Assembly: GCA_965235095.1 (NCBI GenBank)
Contig: OZ249405.1
DNA length: 64,000 bases
Reading direction: 5' to 3' (one strand)
Source: Fontibacterium abundans
GTDB lineage: Bacteria; Pseudomonadota; Alphaproteobacteria; Pelagibacterales; Pelagibacteraceae
Part shown: in pieces, positions 1-7,824 of the stretch
How the letters are laid out: every line of letters begins with the position of its first letter
Position numbering within the stretch: the first letter of the stretch is position 1
The notes under the pieces: model-generated
Databases searched by the model: none
What the model saw: only the letters and a program-made list of their open reading frames with translations
What the model was told of the DNA's origin: nothing
Program-made: the position numbers and the translations under genes

Positions 1-2
1 TA

Positions 3-788
3 TTAGATAATAATATTATAAGAGATTTATCATCAGTTATTAAAGATATTGATCAAACAACAATAGGCAAAAACTTAATTAACACTATTAAGAAATTAGA
101 TATTTCTAAACTTCCACAATTAGATAACAATTTAAGAATTGGAGCTTGTGTTTCTAATCCAAGTAAATTTCTTGGTATTGGCTTAAATTTTCTTGATCAT
201 GCCTTAGAGCAAAATTTAGAACCTCCAATAGAGCCAATTATTTTTACAAAAGCTACTACCTGCATCAGTGGTCCCAATGATGAAATAATTATTTCTCAAA
301 ATTCACAAAAAACAGATTGGGAAGTTGAGATTGCCTTTGTGATAGGTAAAAAAGGAAAAAATATTTCATTAGCTGAGGCTGAAAGTTATATTTTTGGCTA
401 CTGTTTAGTGTGTGATGTTAGCGAAAGAGAATGGCAAAAGAAAAGAAGTGGTCAGTGGATTAAAGGAAAATCTGCAGACACTTTTGGACCCATTGGTCCT
501 TACATAGTTACAAAAGATGAGATTAAAGATTTATATAATTTAAATATGAGCTTGGATGTCAATGGAAAGAGAATGCAAACAGGAAACACTTCAAAAATGA
601 TTCATAAAATGAATTTTTTAACATCTTATGTAAGTGAATTTATGACTTTGATGCCAGGAGATATAATCACAACAGGAACTCCTCCAGGAGTAGGGGACAG
701 TATGAAACCACCCACGTATTTAAAAAGAGGTGATGTTTTAACTCTAACGATTGACCAATTAGGCAGTCAAAAACATTCAGTTAAATAA
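3..788 (+). CDS. Fumarylacetoacetate hydrolase (FAH) family protein, 5' truncated by window edge
   Basis: The frame is open from the window edge and gives 261 residues without an initiator, so the start lies upstream. The sequence has the FAH-fold catalytic region: a DWEVEIAFVIG stretch containing metal-binding acidic residues, and the C-terminal GDIITTGTPPGVG signature. Family members are cytosolic, divalent-metal-dependent hydrolases, decarboxylases or lyases acting on 2-oxo acids such as acylpyruvates, 2-keto-4-pentenoate derivatives or ureidoglycolate. Substrate cannot be read from this fragment. It converges on the glutathione peroxidase gene with one base between the stops. Confidence 0.85.
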   Translation, partial: LDNNIIRDLSSVIKDIDQTTIGKNLINTIKKLDISKLPQLDNNLRIGACVSNPSKFLGIGLNFLDHALEQNLEPPIEPIIFTKATTCISGPNDEIIISQNSQKTDWEVEIAFVIGKKGKNISLAEAESYIFGYCLVCDVSEREWQKKRSGQWIKGKSADTFGPIGPYIVTKDEIKDLYNLNMSLDVNGKRMQTGNTSKMIHKMNFLTSYVSEFMTLMPGDIITTGTPPGVGDSMKPPTYLKRGDVLTLTIDQLGSQKHSVK

Positions 789-789
789 A

Positions 790-1344
790 TTAATTTTTAA
801 TTAATTCTTCAATTTTTTTAACAACTTTTTCGCTTTGCGGATTAGTTGTGGAGATAAAAGTGTCGTTAATTTTTCCCTTTTTATCTATTAATATTTTATG
901 AAAGTTCCACTTAGGTTCAGCTGCACTTCCATAACTTTCTCTTGCCCATAAATAAACAGGGTGAGCATTTTTACCTTTAACAATTACTTTTTCCATAATT
1001 GGGAAATTAATATTAAAATTTGTTTCACAAAAAGTCTTTATTTCAGCATTAGAACCGGGCTCTTGATTTCCAAAATCGTTCGATGGCACACCAATGATTA
1101 CAAAATTTTTACTTTTATATTTGTCCCATAAAGCCTGAAGATCTGTATACTGTTTAGTAAAGCCACATTGGCTCGCAACATTGACTAACAAAACTACTTT
1201 ATTTTTATGTTGCGATAGTAAATATTTTTTTCCATCAACATCATTGAAACTAAATTCATGTAACGTTCGCTTGTCATTGGCGTTGATATTTTTACTAAAG
1301 AAAAACATACTGATTATAATAAAATAAATTATATTTTTTTTCAT
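790..1344 (-). CDS. Glutathione peroxidase family protein, cysteine type, exported
   Basis: The 184-residue protein reduces hydroperoxides with a thiol donor. The catalytic tetrad is visible: Cys60 in NVASQCGFT, Gln94 in FGNQEPG, and Trp146-Asn147 in KWNFHK. The codon for residue 60 is TGT, so this is the cysteine and not the selenocysteine form. Residues 1-22 form a hydrophobic signal sequence (or anchor) ending near NINAN, so a periplasmic location is likely. It lies 3 nt after the SufU-like gene on the same strand. Many bacterial members of this family use thioredoxin instead of glutathione, so the physiological donor is uncertain. Confidence 0.9.
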   Translation of the reverse strand: MKKNIIYFIIISMFFFSKNINANDKRTLHEFSFNDVDGKKYLLSQHKNKVVLLVNVASQCGFTKQYTDLQALWDKYKSKNFVIIGVPSNDFGNQEPGSNAEIKTFCETNFNINFPIMEKVIVKGKNAHPVYLWARESYGSAAEPKWNFHKILIDKKGKINDTFISTTNPQSEKVVKKIEELIKN

Positions 1345-1347
1345 TAC

Positions 1348-1740
1348 TTATTGTAATTTAATTAAAGCATTAAAAGGCACTAAGATACAGCCTTTTCTGT
1401 TGAAGTAATTTTTCTTTAATAGGAAATTAAACTTTTTCCATTTCCCGCTTAAATTTATTTTCTTTTTAAAGACAGAACTAATAAATAATTTAGTGAAATT
1501 TATTGCCGTATTTAAATTTTTGTTTTTTAAACAATCAGAAAAAATACTGCATGAAGCTTGGCATATTAGACAAGATTCTGTTTTGTATGAGATTTTTTTA
1601 ATAATTTCTTTATTAATTTTAAGATAAATTATTACCATATCCCCGCAGGTATGATTTTTATAAATACATTTGTGTGTGAAATTTTTTAAAATTCCATAAT
1701 TTTTTAACGCTCCAACATGTTTAAGTAGCAATGTATTCAT
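1348..1740 (-). CDS. SufU/IscU-type Fe-S cluster scaffold-like protein
   Basis: The 130-residue protein matches the NifU N-terminal (SufU/IscU) scaffold fold. Cys32 with Asp34 in TCGDMVIIYL, Cys57 in the SCLICQAS block and Cys118 in RKGC lie where the three cluster- or zinc-binding cysteines and the conserved Asp sit. Extra cysteines occur at 60, 64 and 70. The protein is very lysine-rich and more divergent than typical SufU. The suf operon is not in this window, so it stands apart from its usual partners, upstream of a glutathione peroxidase gene. Either a sulfur-transfer role in SUF assembly or a zinc-dependent variant is possible. Confidence 0.72.
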   Translation of the reverse strand: MNTLLLKHVGALKNYGILKNFTHKCIYKNHTCGDMVIIYLKINKEIIKKISYKTESCLICQASCSIFSDCLKNKNLNTAINFTKLFISSVFKKKINLSGKWKKFNFLLKKNYFNRKGCILVPFNALIKLQ

Positions 1741-1868
1741 GTGTATTAATTTAAAAATATTATTTGAGTCACTTATTAAAAAAGTAAAGTATTACTAATG
1801 AATTTGAAAGATTTTTTAGCGAGTATTGCTTTTAAATAAATTAATTAAGTTGTATAACTGCACAGTTT

Positions 1869-1945
<77 letters not shown>

Positions 1946-1952
1946 TATAAAA

Positions 1953-2447
1953 ATGAAAAGAATAGGTTTATATCCAGGTACTTTTGATCCAATAACTTTT
2001 GGACATATTGATATTATTAAAAGAGCAGCAAATATTGTTGATCACCTTTATATTGGAACTCCATTAGCTAATAAGAAAAAAACAATTTTTTCAACAACTG
2101 AACGAGTTTCTTTAATAAAAAAAGTTGTCGCTTCATTTCCCGAAAATATAAAGAAGAAAATTAAAGTGGTGTCTTTTTCAGGTTTAACTACAAATTATTG
2201 TAAAAAAATTTCAGCAAATATTATTTTTAGAGGTTTGAGAGTTGCATCTGACTTTGAATATGAATTTCAGTTAGCGGGAATGAATCATAAATTAAATAAA
2301 AATTTTGAAACGGTCTTTTTAATGGCGGAGATAGAAAATCAAATTATTTCATCAAATTTCGTTAAAGAAATTGCGTCTTTAAAAGGAGATTTGGTGCAAT
2401 TTGTACCAAACCTTGTTATTAAGGCTTTGAAAACTAAATTTAAATAA
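1953..2447 (+). CDS. coaD: Phosphopantetheine adenylyltransferase
   Basis: CoaD transfers AMP from ATP to 4'-phosphopantetheine, the penultimate step of coenzyme A synthesis, in the cytosol. The nucleotidyltransferase signature PGTFDPITFGH is at residues 8-18 with the T/HxGH-type TFGH at 15-18, and the ISSNFVKEI block of the family is near residue 130. The 164-residue length is normal. The frame is open further upstream into the tRNA, but the ATG at 1953 puts the first beta strand (MKRIGLYPG) at the N terminus as in all CoaD proteins. The stop overlaps the next start by one base (TAATG). Confidence 0.96.
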   Translation: MKRIGLYPGTFDPITFGHIDIIKRAANIVDHLYIGTPLANKKKTIFSTTERVSLIKKVVASFPENIKKKIKVVSFSGLTTNYCKKISANIIFRGLRVASDFEYEFQLAGMNHKLNKNFETVFLMAEIENQIISSNFVKEIASLKGDLVQFVPNLVIKALKTKFK

Positions 2448-3010
2448 TGCTTAAAAAACTTTTTATAATTTTAACTTTATTTCTATTTTCTTTTTCAACT
2501 AATATTAAATCTAAAGAAAGATCTATTATGATAATGAAATTAAAAGGCGGTGAAGTTAAAATTGAACTTTTCGATGAGATAGCTCCAAATCACGTTAAAA
2601 GAATAAAAGCTTTAGCAGATTCTGGAAAATATGACGGCGTTGCATTTCATAGAGTGATTGATGGCTTTATGGCGCAAACGGGAGATGTAAAATATGGAAA
2701 TACAAAATTAGATTTTAATGCACAAATGGTTGGAACGGGTGGGTCTGAATTTCCTGATTTAAAAGCGGAATTTAATAATATTCCTCATCAACGAGGAGTT
2801 TTATCTATGGCAAGATCACAAAGTCCAGACAGTGCAAATAGCCAATTTTTTATCTGCTTTGACTCTCATTCACATCTTGATCGAAATTACACTGCTTTCG
2901 GTAGAGTTATTAGCGGCATGGAATTTGTTGATAAATTAAAAAAAGGCGCTCCAGGTTCAGGAGTTGTTGATAATCCAGATATCATTGTAAGTCTAAGATC
3001 ATCAAAATAA
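2447..3010 (+). CDS. Peptidylprolyl cis-trans isomerase, cyclophilin type, exported
   Basis: The 187-residue protein catalyses prolyl bond isomerisation during protein folding. The cyclophilin core is clear: FHRVIDGFMAQTGD contains the catalytic Arg, followed by RGVLSMARS and SQFFICF. Residues 1-22 are a hydrophobic signal peptide, which makes it a periplasmic (PpiA-like) enzyme and not the cytosolic PpiB. It is translationally coupled to coaD and followed 10 nt later by tgt, the usual alphaproteobacterial coaD-ppi-tgt order. Confidence 0.93.
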   Translation: MLKKLFIILTLFLFSFSTNIKSKERSIMIMKLKGGEVKIELFDEIAPNHVKRIKALADSGKYDGVAFHRVIDGFMAQTGDVKYGNTKLDFNAQMVGTGGSEFPDLKAEFNNIPHQRGVLSMARSQSPDSANSQFFICFDSHSHLDRNYTAFGRVISGMEFVDKLKKGAPGSGVVDNPDIIVSLRSSK

Positions 3011-3020
3011 AAAAGTAATA

Positions 3021-4136
3021 ATGAAATCAATTTCATTTAATTTATTAAATGAAAGTCATGGTGCTCGTTTAGGAAAAATTAAAACCCCTAGAGGTGATAT
3101 CGATACACCGGCTTTTATGCCTGTAGGAACTGCAGGGACGGTCAAAGCTATGTATATAGATCAGGTTAAAGACTGCGGATCTCAGATTATTTTAGGTAAC
3201 ACTTATCACCTAATGTTAAGGCCTGGTGTTGAGAGAATAAAACAGGCTGGAGGGCTTCATAATTTTATGAATTGTCCAATGCCTATATTAACAGATTCTG
3301 GTGGTTTTCAGGTTATGTCTTTATCAAAAATTTCAAAAGTTACTGAAGATGGAGTTGAGTTTAGTTCACATATAGACGGTAAGAAATTTTTCTTAACACC
3401 TGAGGAAAGTATTCAGGTTCAATTAGATTTAAATTCTGACATCATAATGGTTTTTGATGAATGTCCTAAATATTCAGCAGAAAAAGATAAAATAAAGAAA
3501 TCTATGGATTTATCCCTTAGATGGGCTGAGAGATGTAAAAAGAAATTTGGAACTCAAGATTCCAAATGGTTATTTGGAATAACGCAGGGTGGAATTTTTC
3601 CAGATCTTAGAAAAGAATGTTTAAAAAAATTAATAGATATTGGCTTTGATGGATATGCATTAGGAGGTCTTGCTGTTGGTGAAAACCAGGCTGAGATGTT
3701 TGAAGCTGTTGAAGCCGTACAAGATATTCTGCCTAAAGATAAACCTCATTATTTAATGGGTGTTGGTATGCCACAGGATATTTTAGGAGCAGTAAAAAGA
3801 GGGATAGATATGTTTGATTGTGTTTTACCAACAAGATCGGGGAGGACAGGGCTTGCATTTACTTGGAATGGAAAAGTAAATATTAGAAATGCTAAGTACG
3901 CTAAAGATGAAGATCCTTTAGATAAGTCCATTGATTGTCCAGCGTCCAATTCTTATTCTAAAAATTATTTAAATCATTTAGTGAACTCAAATGAGATACT
4001 TGGGTCGATGCTTCTTACTTGGCATAATATTGCCTTTTACCAGGACTTAATGAAGAAAATTAGACAGGCAATAAAAGAAAATAAATTTGAAGAATTCTAT
4101 AAAAAACACTTCGAATTGTTTAATGAAGTTAATTAA
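3021..4136 (+). CDS. tgt: Queuine tRNA-ribosyltransferase with degenerate zinc site
   Basis: Tgt exchanges guanine-34 for preQ1 in GUN-anticodon tRNAs. The 371-residue length is normal and the catalytic regions are intact: ILTDSGGFQVMS with the first Asp, GGLAVGE, and FDCVLPTRSGRTG with the nucleophilic Asp. The C-terminal zinc site is unusual. The family motif CxCxxC followed by His is here I304-D-C306-P-A-S309 and His335, so two of the three cysteine ligands are replaced (codons ATT and TCC). The frame is open and uninterrupted. Either the protein folds without zinc or the site uses other ligands. It is in an operon with coaD and the cyclophilin gene. Confidence 0.93.
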   Translation: MKSISFNLLNESHGARLGKIKTPRGDIDTPAFMPVGTAGTVKAMYIDQVKDCGSQIILGNTYHLMLRPGVERIKQAGGLHNFMNCPMPILTDSGGFQVMSLSKISKVTEDGVEFSSHIDGKKFFLTPEESIQVQLDLNSDIIMVFDECPKYSAEKDKIKKSMDLSLRWAERCKKKFGTQDSKWLFGITQGGIFPDLRKECLKKLIDIGFDGYALGGLAVGENQAEMFEAVEAVQDILPKDKPHYLMGVGMPQDILGAVKRGIDMFDCVLPTRSGRTGLAFTWNGKVNIRNAKYAKDEDPLDKSIDCPASNSYSKNYLNHLVNSNEILGSMLLTWHNIAFYQDLMKKIRQAIKENKFEEFYKKHFELFNEVN

Positions 4137-4184
4137 AAAATTGCTTTCAAACTCGGTTTAAACTATATAAAACCTTGCATTAAT

Positions 4185-4260
<76 letters not shown>

Positions 4261-4278
4261 TTTATTGTATTTTAAAAA

Positions 4279-5112
4279 TTAGAGATTTTGTATTTTAGGA
4301 TACTCAATTTTCACTTTGGGTATTAATAATCTTAGATCATTTATTCTGTTACCAGAAGAAGGGTGGGTGCTCAAAAATTGTGGCGGCTCTTTTCCTTTCA
4401 TTTTCTCCTGCATTCTCTCCCATAACTGAACTGCTCCAGACGGATCGTAACCAGCTAAGTTTGCAAATATGACCCCAAGGTAATCAGCTTCAGACTCTTG
4501 ATATCTACTAAATGGATTAAAAATTCCAAGTTGGACGATATCCATTCCAGTTGTTTGACCAACAGTATTTCTCGTTCTAGAAATTGCTCCACCTAATGCA
4601 ATATCTACTGCTAATGTTCCAACATTTACAGCAAGAGCAGCGCTAGCTCTTTCAAGCGAATGTCTTGCAACCGCATGCGCAATTTCATGACCCATCACAG
4701 CTGCTAATCCGTTTTCATCTTTTGTTACTTCTAATATTCCAGAATAAAATGCAATTTTACCACCCGGCATACACCATGCATTTAATGTTTTTGGGTCATT
4801 TATTAAAATATATTCCCAGGCATAATTTTCCGTCGGATCTTTTAAATTTTTACTCTTAAAATAATGTTTAATTGCTTTTTCAATTCTTTGACCAACAGAA
4901 ATAATTGGACCTAATTGATCTTTATCTTCAATTAATTTGGCTTTTTCTTTAACTTGTTTATAGGCACCAATAGCTTGGCTGTTAATCATAGACTCGGGCA
5001 ATATTGTAAATTGTTGTCTTCCTGTAATAGGCGCAGTAGAACAGCCTGCTAATAAAAAGCCACCGCAACAGCAGCCAGTTAGGGATAAAAAGTCTCTCCT
5101 ATTTATATTCAT
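4279..5112 (-). CDS. M48 family zinc metalloprotease, lipoprotein
   Basis: The 277-residue protein is an M48 (Oma1/BepA/LoiP-like) peptidase. The HEIAH zinc motif is at residues 142-146 with catalytic Glu143, and the third ligand region YQESEAD is at 204-210. The N terminus carries an RRDFLS Tat-like twin-arginine motif, a run of cysteines, and a LAGC lipobox ending at Cys24, so export as a lipoprotein is likely. Family members degrade or chaperone misfolded envelope proteins. No TPR domain follows, unlike BepA. It converges on tRNA-Lys. Confidence 0.9.
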   Translation of the reverse strand: MNINRRDFLSLTGCCCGGFLLAGCSTAPITGRQQFTILPESMINSQAIGAYKQVKEKAKLIEDKDQLGPIISVGQRIEKAIKHYFKSKNLKDPTENYAWEYILINDPKTLNAWCMPGGKIAFYSGILEVTKDENGLAAVMGHEIAHAVARHSLERASAALAVNVGTLAVDIALGGAISRTRNTVGQTTGMDIVQLGIFNPFSRYQESEADYLGVIFANLAGYDPSGAVQLWERMQEKMKGKEPPQFLSTHPSSGNRINDLRLLIPKVKIEYPKIQNL

Positions 5113-5174
5113 TAAATTTTAAATATTTTACTTGTGAATTTAGACAACAAAATGTTAATTGTAATTAGTTTATC

Positions 5175-5777
5175 ATGAAATCGTCTATAATTACAAAGAT
5201 CAGAAATTATTTTTTAGCAGGAATAGTCACATTAATACCAATACTTATTACTGGATATTTAACAATTCTTGTTATTGATCTTTTTTCAAAGATAGTTCCA
5301 GATGCTCTAAATCCAAACAAGTATCTTCCATTTCAAATACCAGGATTAGAAATATTTATAGCCCTTATTATTACTATTTTTATTGGTATGATTTCCTTAT
5401 CTTATTTTGGAAAACAGTTTTTACTGTTAGGTAAAAATTTACTAGAAAGAATACCTATTGTTCGCTCAATTTATTCAGGAGTTACTCAACTCACAAAAAG
5501 CTTTCAAGACGATGGAACGGCTAATAAAAAAGTAGTTCTCGTTGAATTTCCAAGACCTGGTTCATGGGCAGTTGGATTTGCAACCAATGAAATGGGAAAA
5601 CCTATATCACCAAAGATTACTGATAATTTATCAGTTATTTTTATACCTACAACACCAAACCCAACTAGCGGTTTTTTAATTTTAGTACCTAAAAAAGATA
5701 TAATTTTCTTAAACATGAATTTTGAGGATGCTATAAAATTTATAATTTCAGCTGGAGCTGTAGGCGAGTTAAAATAA
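5175..5777 (+). CDS. DUF502 family inner-membrane protein
   Basis: The 200-residue protein has two predicted membrane helices (about residues 13-33 and 57-76) and the conserved soluble region of DUF502 with GKNLLERIPIVRSIYSGVTQL and FPRPGSWAVGF. The molecular function of the family is not established; a plant member (COV1-like) is membrane-located. In other SAR11 genomes, as I recall them, this gene neighbours recG; here about 15 kb separate them, with an accessory island on its 3' side. The ATG at 5175 follows a 62-bp divergent intergenic region shared with the M48 gene. Confidence 0.88.
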   Translation: MKSSIITKIRNYFLAGIVTLIPILITGYLTILVIDLFSKIVPDALNPNKYLPFQIPGLEIFIALIITIFIGMISLSYFGKQFLLLGKNLLERIPIVRSIYSGVTQLTKSFQDDGTANKKVVLVEFPRPGSWAVGFATNEMGKPISPKITDNLSVIFIPTTPNPTSGFLILVPKKDIIFLNMNFEDAIKFIISAGAVGELK

Positions 5778-5837
5778 TTGCCAGGAATTGATAAAAGTTT
5801 TTCACACCCACTAAAGGTAATAGTCCATATATTCTTA

Positions 5838-5880
5838 AATTTATTTTAAGATAAGTATTTTATACCTACGCATGTCCGTT
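5838..5880 (+). repeat. Dispersed repeat, copy A (43 nt)
   Basis: This stretch matches the minus strand of 61718-61760 with 38 of 43 bases identical, and its first 23 bases match 7705-7727 with one mismatch. The shared core is AAGATAAGTATTT. It lies in the 195-bp gap after the DUF502 gene and runs into the first LytTR-type half-site. The five differences from the 61.7-kb copy include four transitions. Confidence 0.75.
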
Positions 5881-5903
5881 GGTGCAAATCTTTGACCATT
5901 AGT
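5875..5903 (+). promoter_or_regulatory. Candidate LytTR-type direct repeat upstream of the beta-barrel gene
   Basis: TCCGTTGGT (5875-5883) and ACCATTAGT (5895-5903) lie 20 bp apart start to start. LytTR regulators such as AgrA and AlgR bind pairs of 9-bp direct repeats of the form [TA][AC][CA]GTTN[AG][TG]; the first half-site fits at every position and the second has one mismatch. The 11-bp gap is slightly shorter than the usual 12-13. A LytTR gene lies immediately downstream of the barrel gene. Binding is inferred. Confidence 0.45.
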
Positions 5904-5972
5904 GCATTTCGAATTGTCTTCTCCAACCTTTAGCATTAATTTGGATTTTAATAATTTAAAAGAACTATATTA

Positions 5973-6626
5973 ATGTTAAAAAAAATTGGGATAATCTTAA
6001 CTATTTCAACACTAATTTCTAATGTTGCATTTGCTGACGATACAGGCAAATGGTCCGTAAAACTTTATGGTGGAATATCTACTATGGGTGATCAATCTAT
6101 TGAGCAGACAGGCGTTCCTGGTGTAACTACTGGGACAATTAATAATGATAATGGTTTTATGGCTGGAGGCTCAGTGGGTTACAATTACACCAACAATCTT
6201 TCAGTTGAACTTGCATGGGATTATAGATCAAATGATTCAAAAACTAATTTCTCCGATGGAACTAGTTTTAATGATGGAAATTTTGCATCAAATATTTTCT
6301 TTGTAAATGGTAAGTATACTTTTGACACTATACCTCAAACTAATTTACGTCCTTACATTGGTGCAGGTTTGGGCTATGTACAGGAAATTGATTTAGATTT
6401 AGTAAATGGAGGAGTTGAATATTCATATTCCAAAAATAATGAAATGGCATATCAGTTTATGACAGGCATTACATACACTCTTACAAAAAAAATTGATCTT
6501 GACGCAGGTCTTCGTTATGTACGAGTAGATAGTATTAATCTGAAAAGAGAAAATGGTTCTGGAGAACTCAGAAACGTAGATTATGATCCTTTATCCTTGG
6601 CAATTGGATTGAGCTATAAATTTTAA
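5973..6626 (+). CDS. Outer-membrane beta-barrel protein (small OmpA/OmpW-like porin fold)
   Basis: The 217-residue protein has a signal peptide ending at about residue 21 (NVAFA), followed by alternating-hydrophobicity strands rich in Gly, Tyr and Asn, and it ends in Phe (GLSYKF) as required for barrel assembly. The segments FMAGGSVGYNY, RPYIGAGLGYV and AYQFMTGITYTL are typical of eight-stranded outer-membrane barrels (beta-barrel domain related to OmpA/Opacity proteins). There is no periplasmic OmpA peptidoglycan domain. Ligand or function is not recognisable. It is followed by a LytTR regulator gene and preceded by candidate LytTR half-sites, so expression may be signal-controlled. Confidence 0.82.
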   Translation: MLKKIGIILTISTLISNVAFADDTGKWSVKLYGGISTMGDQSIEQTGVPGVTTGTINNDNGFMAGGSVGYNYTNNLSVELAWDYRSNDSKTNFSDGTSFNDGNFASNIFFVNGKYTFDTIPQTNLRPYIGAGLGYVQEIDLDLVNGGVEYSYSKNNEMAYQFMTGITYTLTKKIDLDAGLRYVRVDSINLKRENGSGELRNVDYDPLSLAIGLSYKF

Positions 6627-6665
6627 TTTGATAGTTTGTAAGGCACTGTAGCAAGATTTTTTATG

Positions 6666-6677
6666 GGGGATTTCCCC
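6666..6677. promoter_or_regulatory. Inverted repeat GGGGA-TT-TCCCC between barrel and LytTR genes
   Basis: Perfect 5-bp GC arms around a 2-bp centre stand out in AT-rich DNA, 40 bp after the barrel stop and 105 bp before the LytTR start. It is too short and lacks a T tract for a convincing terminator. An operator for a dimeric regulator is plausible but unproven. Confidence 0.35.
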
Positions 6678-6758
6678 TAGTATACTTATAGTTTTCTGGG
6701 TTAAATAAAATAATGTATTTAGTCTTATTTATCGGTTAAAATTACATTCATGTTTATT

Positions 6759-6773
6759 AAGCTCTGTGAGCTT
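6759..6773 (+). promoter_or_regulatory. Inverted repeat AAGCTC-tgt-GAGCTT just before the LytTR start
   Basis: Six-base perfect arms with a 3-nt loop end 8 nt before the ATG at 6782 and include the only purine-rich stretch (GTGAG) that could pair with 16S rRNA. It could act as an operator or as an RNA hairpin limiting initiation. Confidence 0.4.
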
Positions 6774-6781
6774 GAAATACA

Positions 6782-7630
6782 ATGATTATTAATAATAGAT
6801 CAACTCAAAAATATTTTTTTTGGGTAAGTGTTTTTTTAATATTACTCTTCACATTTCTTAATCCAGCAGGCACCCTAGGTGTTGAGTTTGGATTACGACT
6901 TTTAATATGGACTGTTCAAATTAGCATACTAGTTCCTACTTTTATTATTATTCACATAAAACTTCAGAAAATACAGATTTTTGATCACCTCAATGATTGG
7001 TATAAAATATTACTTTCCGGATTAATCGGATGTTTTTTCTTTCTTCCTTTTGGTCTAGCAATTGATTACGTAACTGGTCTTGATGACTGGTCAAAATTTA
7101 GAAACCTATCAGAAAGTTATACGATTGTTATTAATGAAATAGGTAGTCTTTTCCCTACAGCAATTTTAACTTGGGTAGCAATTAATGCGCCTAGAATATT
7201 AAATTTTAATTTTTCAAAAATACCAGCTTTCGAACAAGTTAAGCTAATACCATCTGAACAAACTCCAAAATTATGGAAAACATTTGATTCTGTAAGCAAA
7301 AATGAATTTTTAGCTAAATTCTCTGATAAAATTGGTACAGAAATCATTTATTTAATGTCAGAGTTGCATTACATCAGAGTTGTTACGTTAAAAGGTGAAA
7401 TACTAATTTTACATAACTTAAAAGATGCAATTTCAGAATTACCAGTAGACTTAATTGGAATTCAAACACATCGTTCTTTTTGGGTTAACCTCAAATATAT
7501 TGAGAAAATTATAAAGAAAAAATTACAAAATGTTTTGATGTTGTCGAATGGTAAATCTATTCCCGTAAGTCGAAGAAGATTATCCTTAGTAAAAAATTTC
7601 TTAAGAAAAAATCTGATCTTTATGAAATAG
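6782..7630 (+). CDS. LytTR-domain transcriptional regulator with N-terminal membrane domain
   Basis: The 282-residue protein has about four hydrophobic helices (near residues 11-29, 35-58, 76-97 and 115-134), then a C-terminal LytTR DNA-binding domain from about residue 180, recognisable by IIYLMSELHYIRVVT, HNLKDAISELP, HRSFWVNLKYIEKI and SNGKSIPVSRRRL. There is no receiver domain, so it is a membrane-anchored one-component regulator and not a classical response regulator. The sensed signal is unknown. Its neighbour is an outer-membrane barrel gene carrying LytTR-like half-sites upstream, and inverted repeats precede its own start, suggesting a local regulon with autoregulation. Confidence 0.88.
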   Translation: MIINNRSTQKYFFWVSVFLILLFTFLNPAGTLGVEFGLRLLIWTVQISILVPTFIIIHIKLQKIQIFDHLNDWYKILLSGLIGCFFFLPFGLAIDYVTGLDDWSKFRNLSESYTIVINEIGSLFPTAILTWVAINAPRILNFNFSKIPAFEQVKLIPSEQTPKLWKTFDSVSKNEFLAKFSDKIGTEIIYLMSELHYIRVVTLKGEILILHNLKDAISELPVDLIGIQTHRSFWVNLKYIEKIIKKKLQNVLMLSNGKSIPVSRRRLSLVKNFLRKNLIFMK

Positions 7631-7636
7631 CAAAAT

Positions 7637-7731
7637 AGGAATTTGAGTTATTAAAGCTATAAAAAAGTCATTCTAAAAAAGTTTTTATTATTTTTTAGTT
7701 CATCAATTTATTTTAAGATAAATATTTCATG
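7637..7731 (+). repeat. Dispersed repeat, copy B: decayed tail and 3' flank of the 61.8-kb gene
   Basis: The stretch aligns over about 95 nt with the minus strand of 61734-61831. The first part corresponds to the last codons of the 137-residue gene there: GAGTTATTAAAG against GAGCTATTAAAG, then AAAAAGTCATTCTAA in both. A two-base deletion and an in-frame stop make the copy noncoding. It begins 7 nt after the LytTR stop codon. I read it as a remnant left by recombination or by decay of a paralogue. Confidence 0.72.
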
Positions 7732-7790
7732 CTATAAAATCCTATATGATATTTGAAATTATCATTGAAAATTAATACTTTTTGATGGTG

Positions 7791-7818
7791 TTGACACAGA
7801 GGTAGTTAGCGGTATATC
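7791..7818 (+). promoter_or_regulatory. Sigma70-type promoter candidate for the 7987-9059 operon
   Basis: A consensus -35 TTGACA (7791-7796) is followed after 16 bp by TATATC (7813-7818). A start near 7825 would give a leader of about 160 nt before the first gene. Confidence 0.45.
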
Positions 7819-7824
7819 ATGAAT

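Noticed and set aside
1163..1167. Selenocysteine in the glutathione peroxidase
   Set aside because: The active-site codon is TGT, not TGA.
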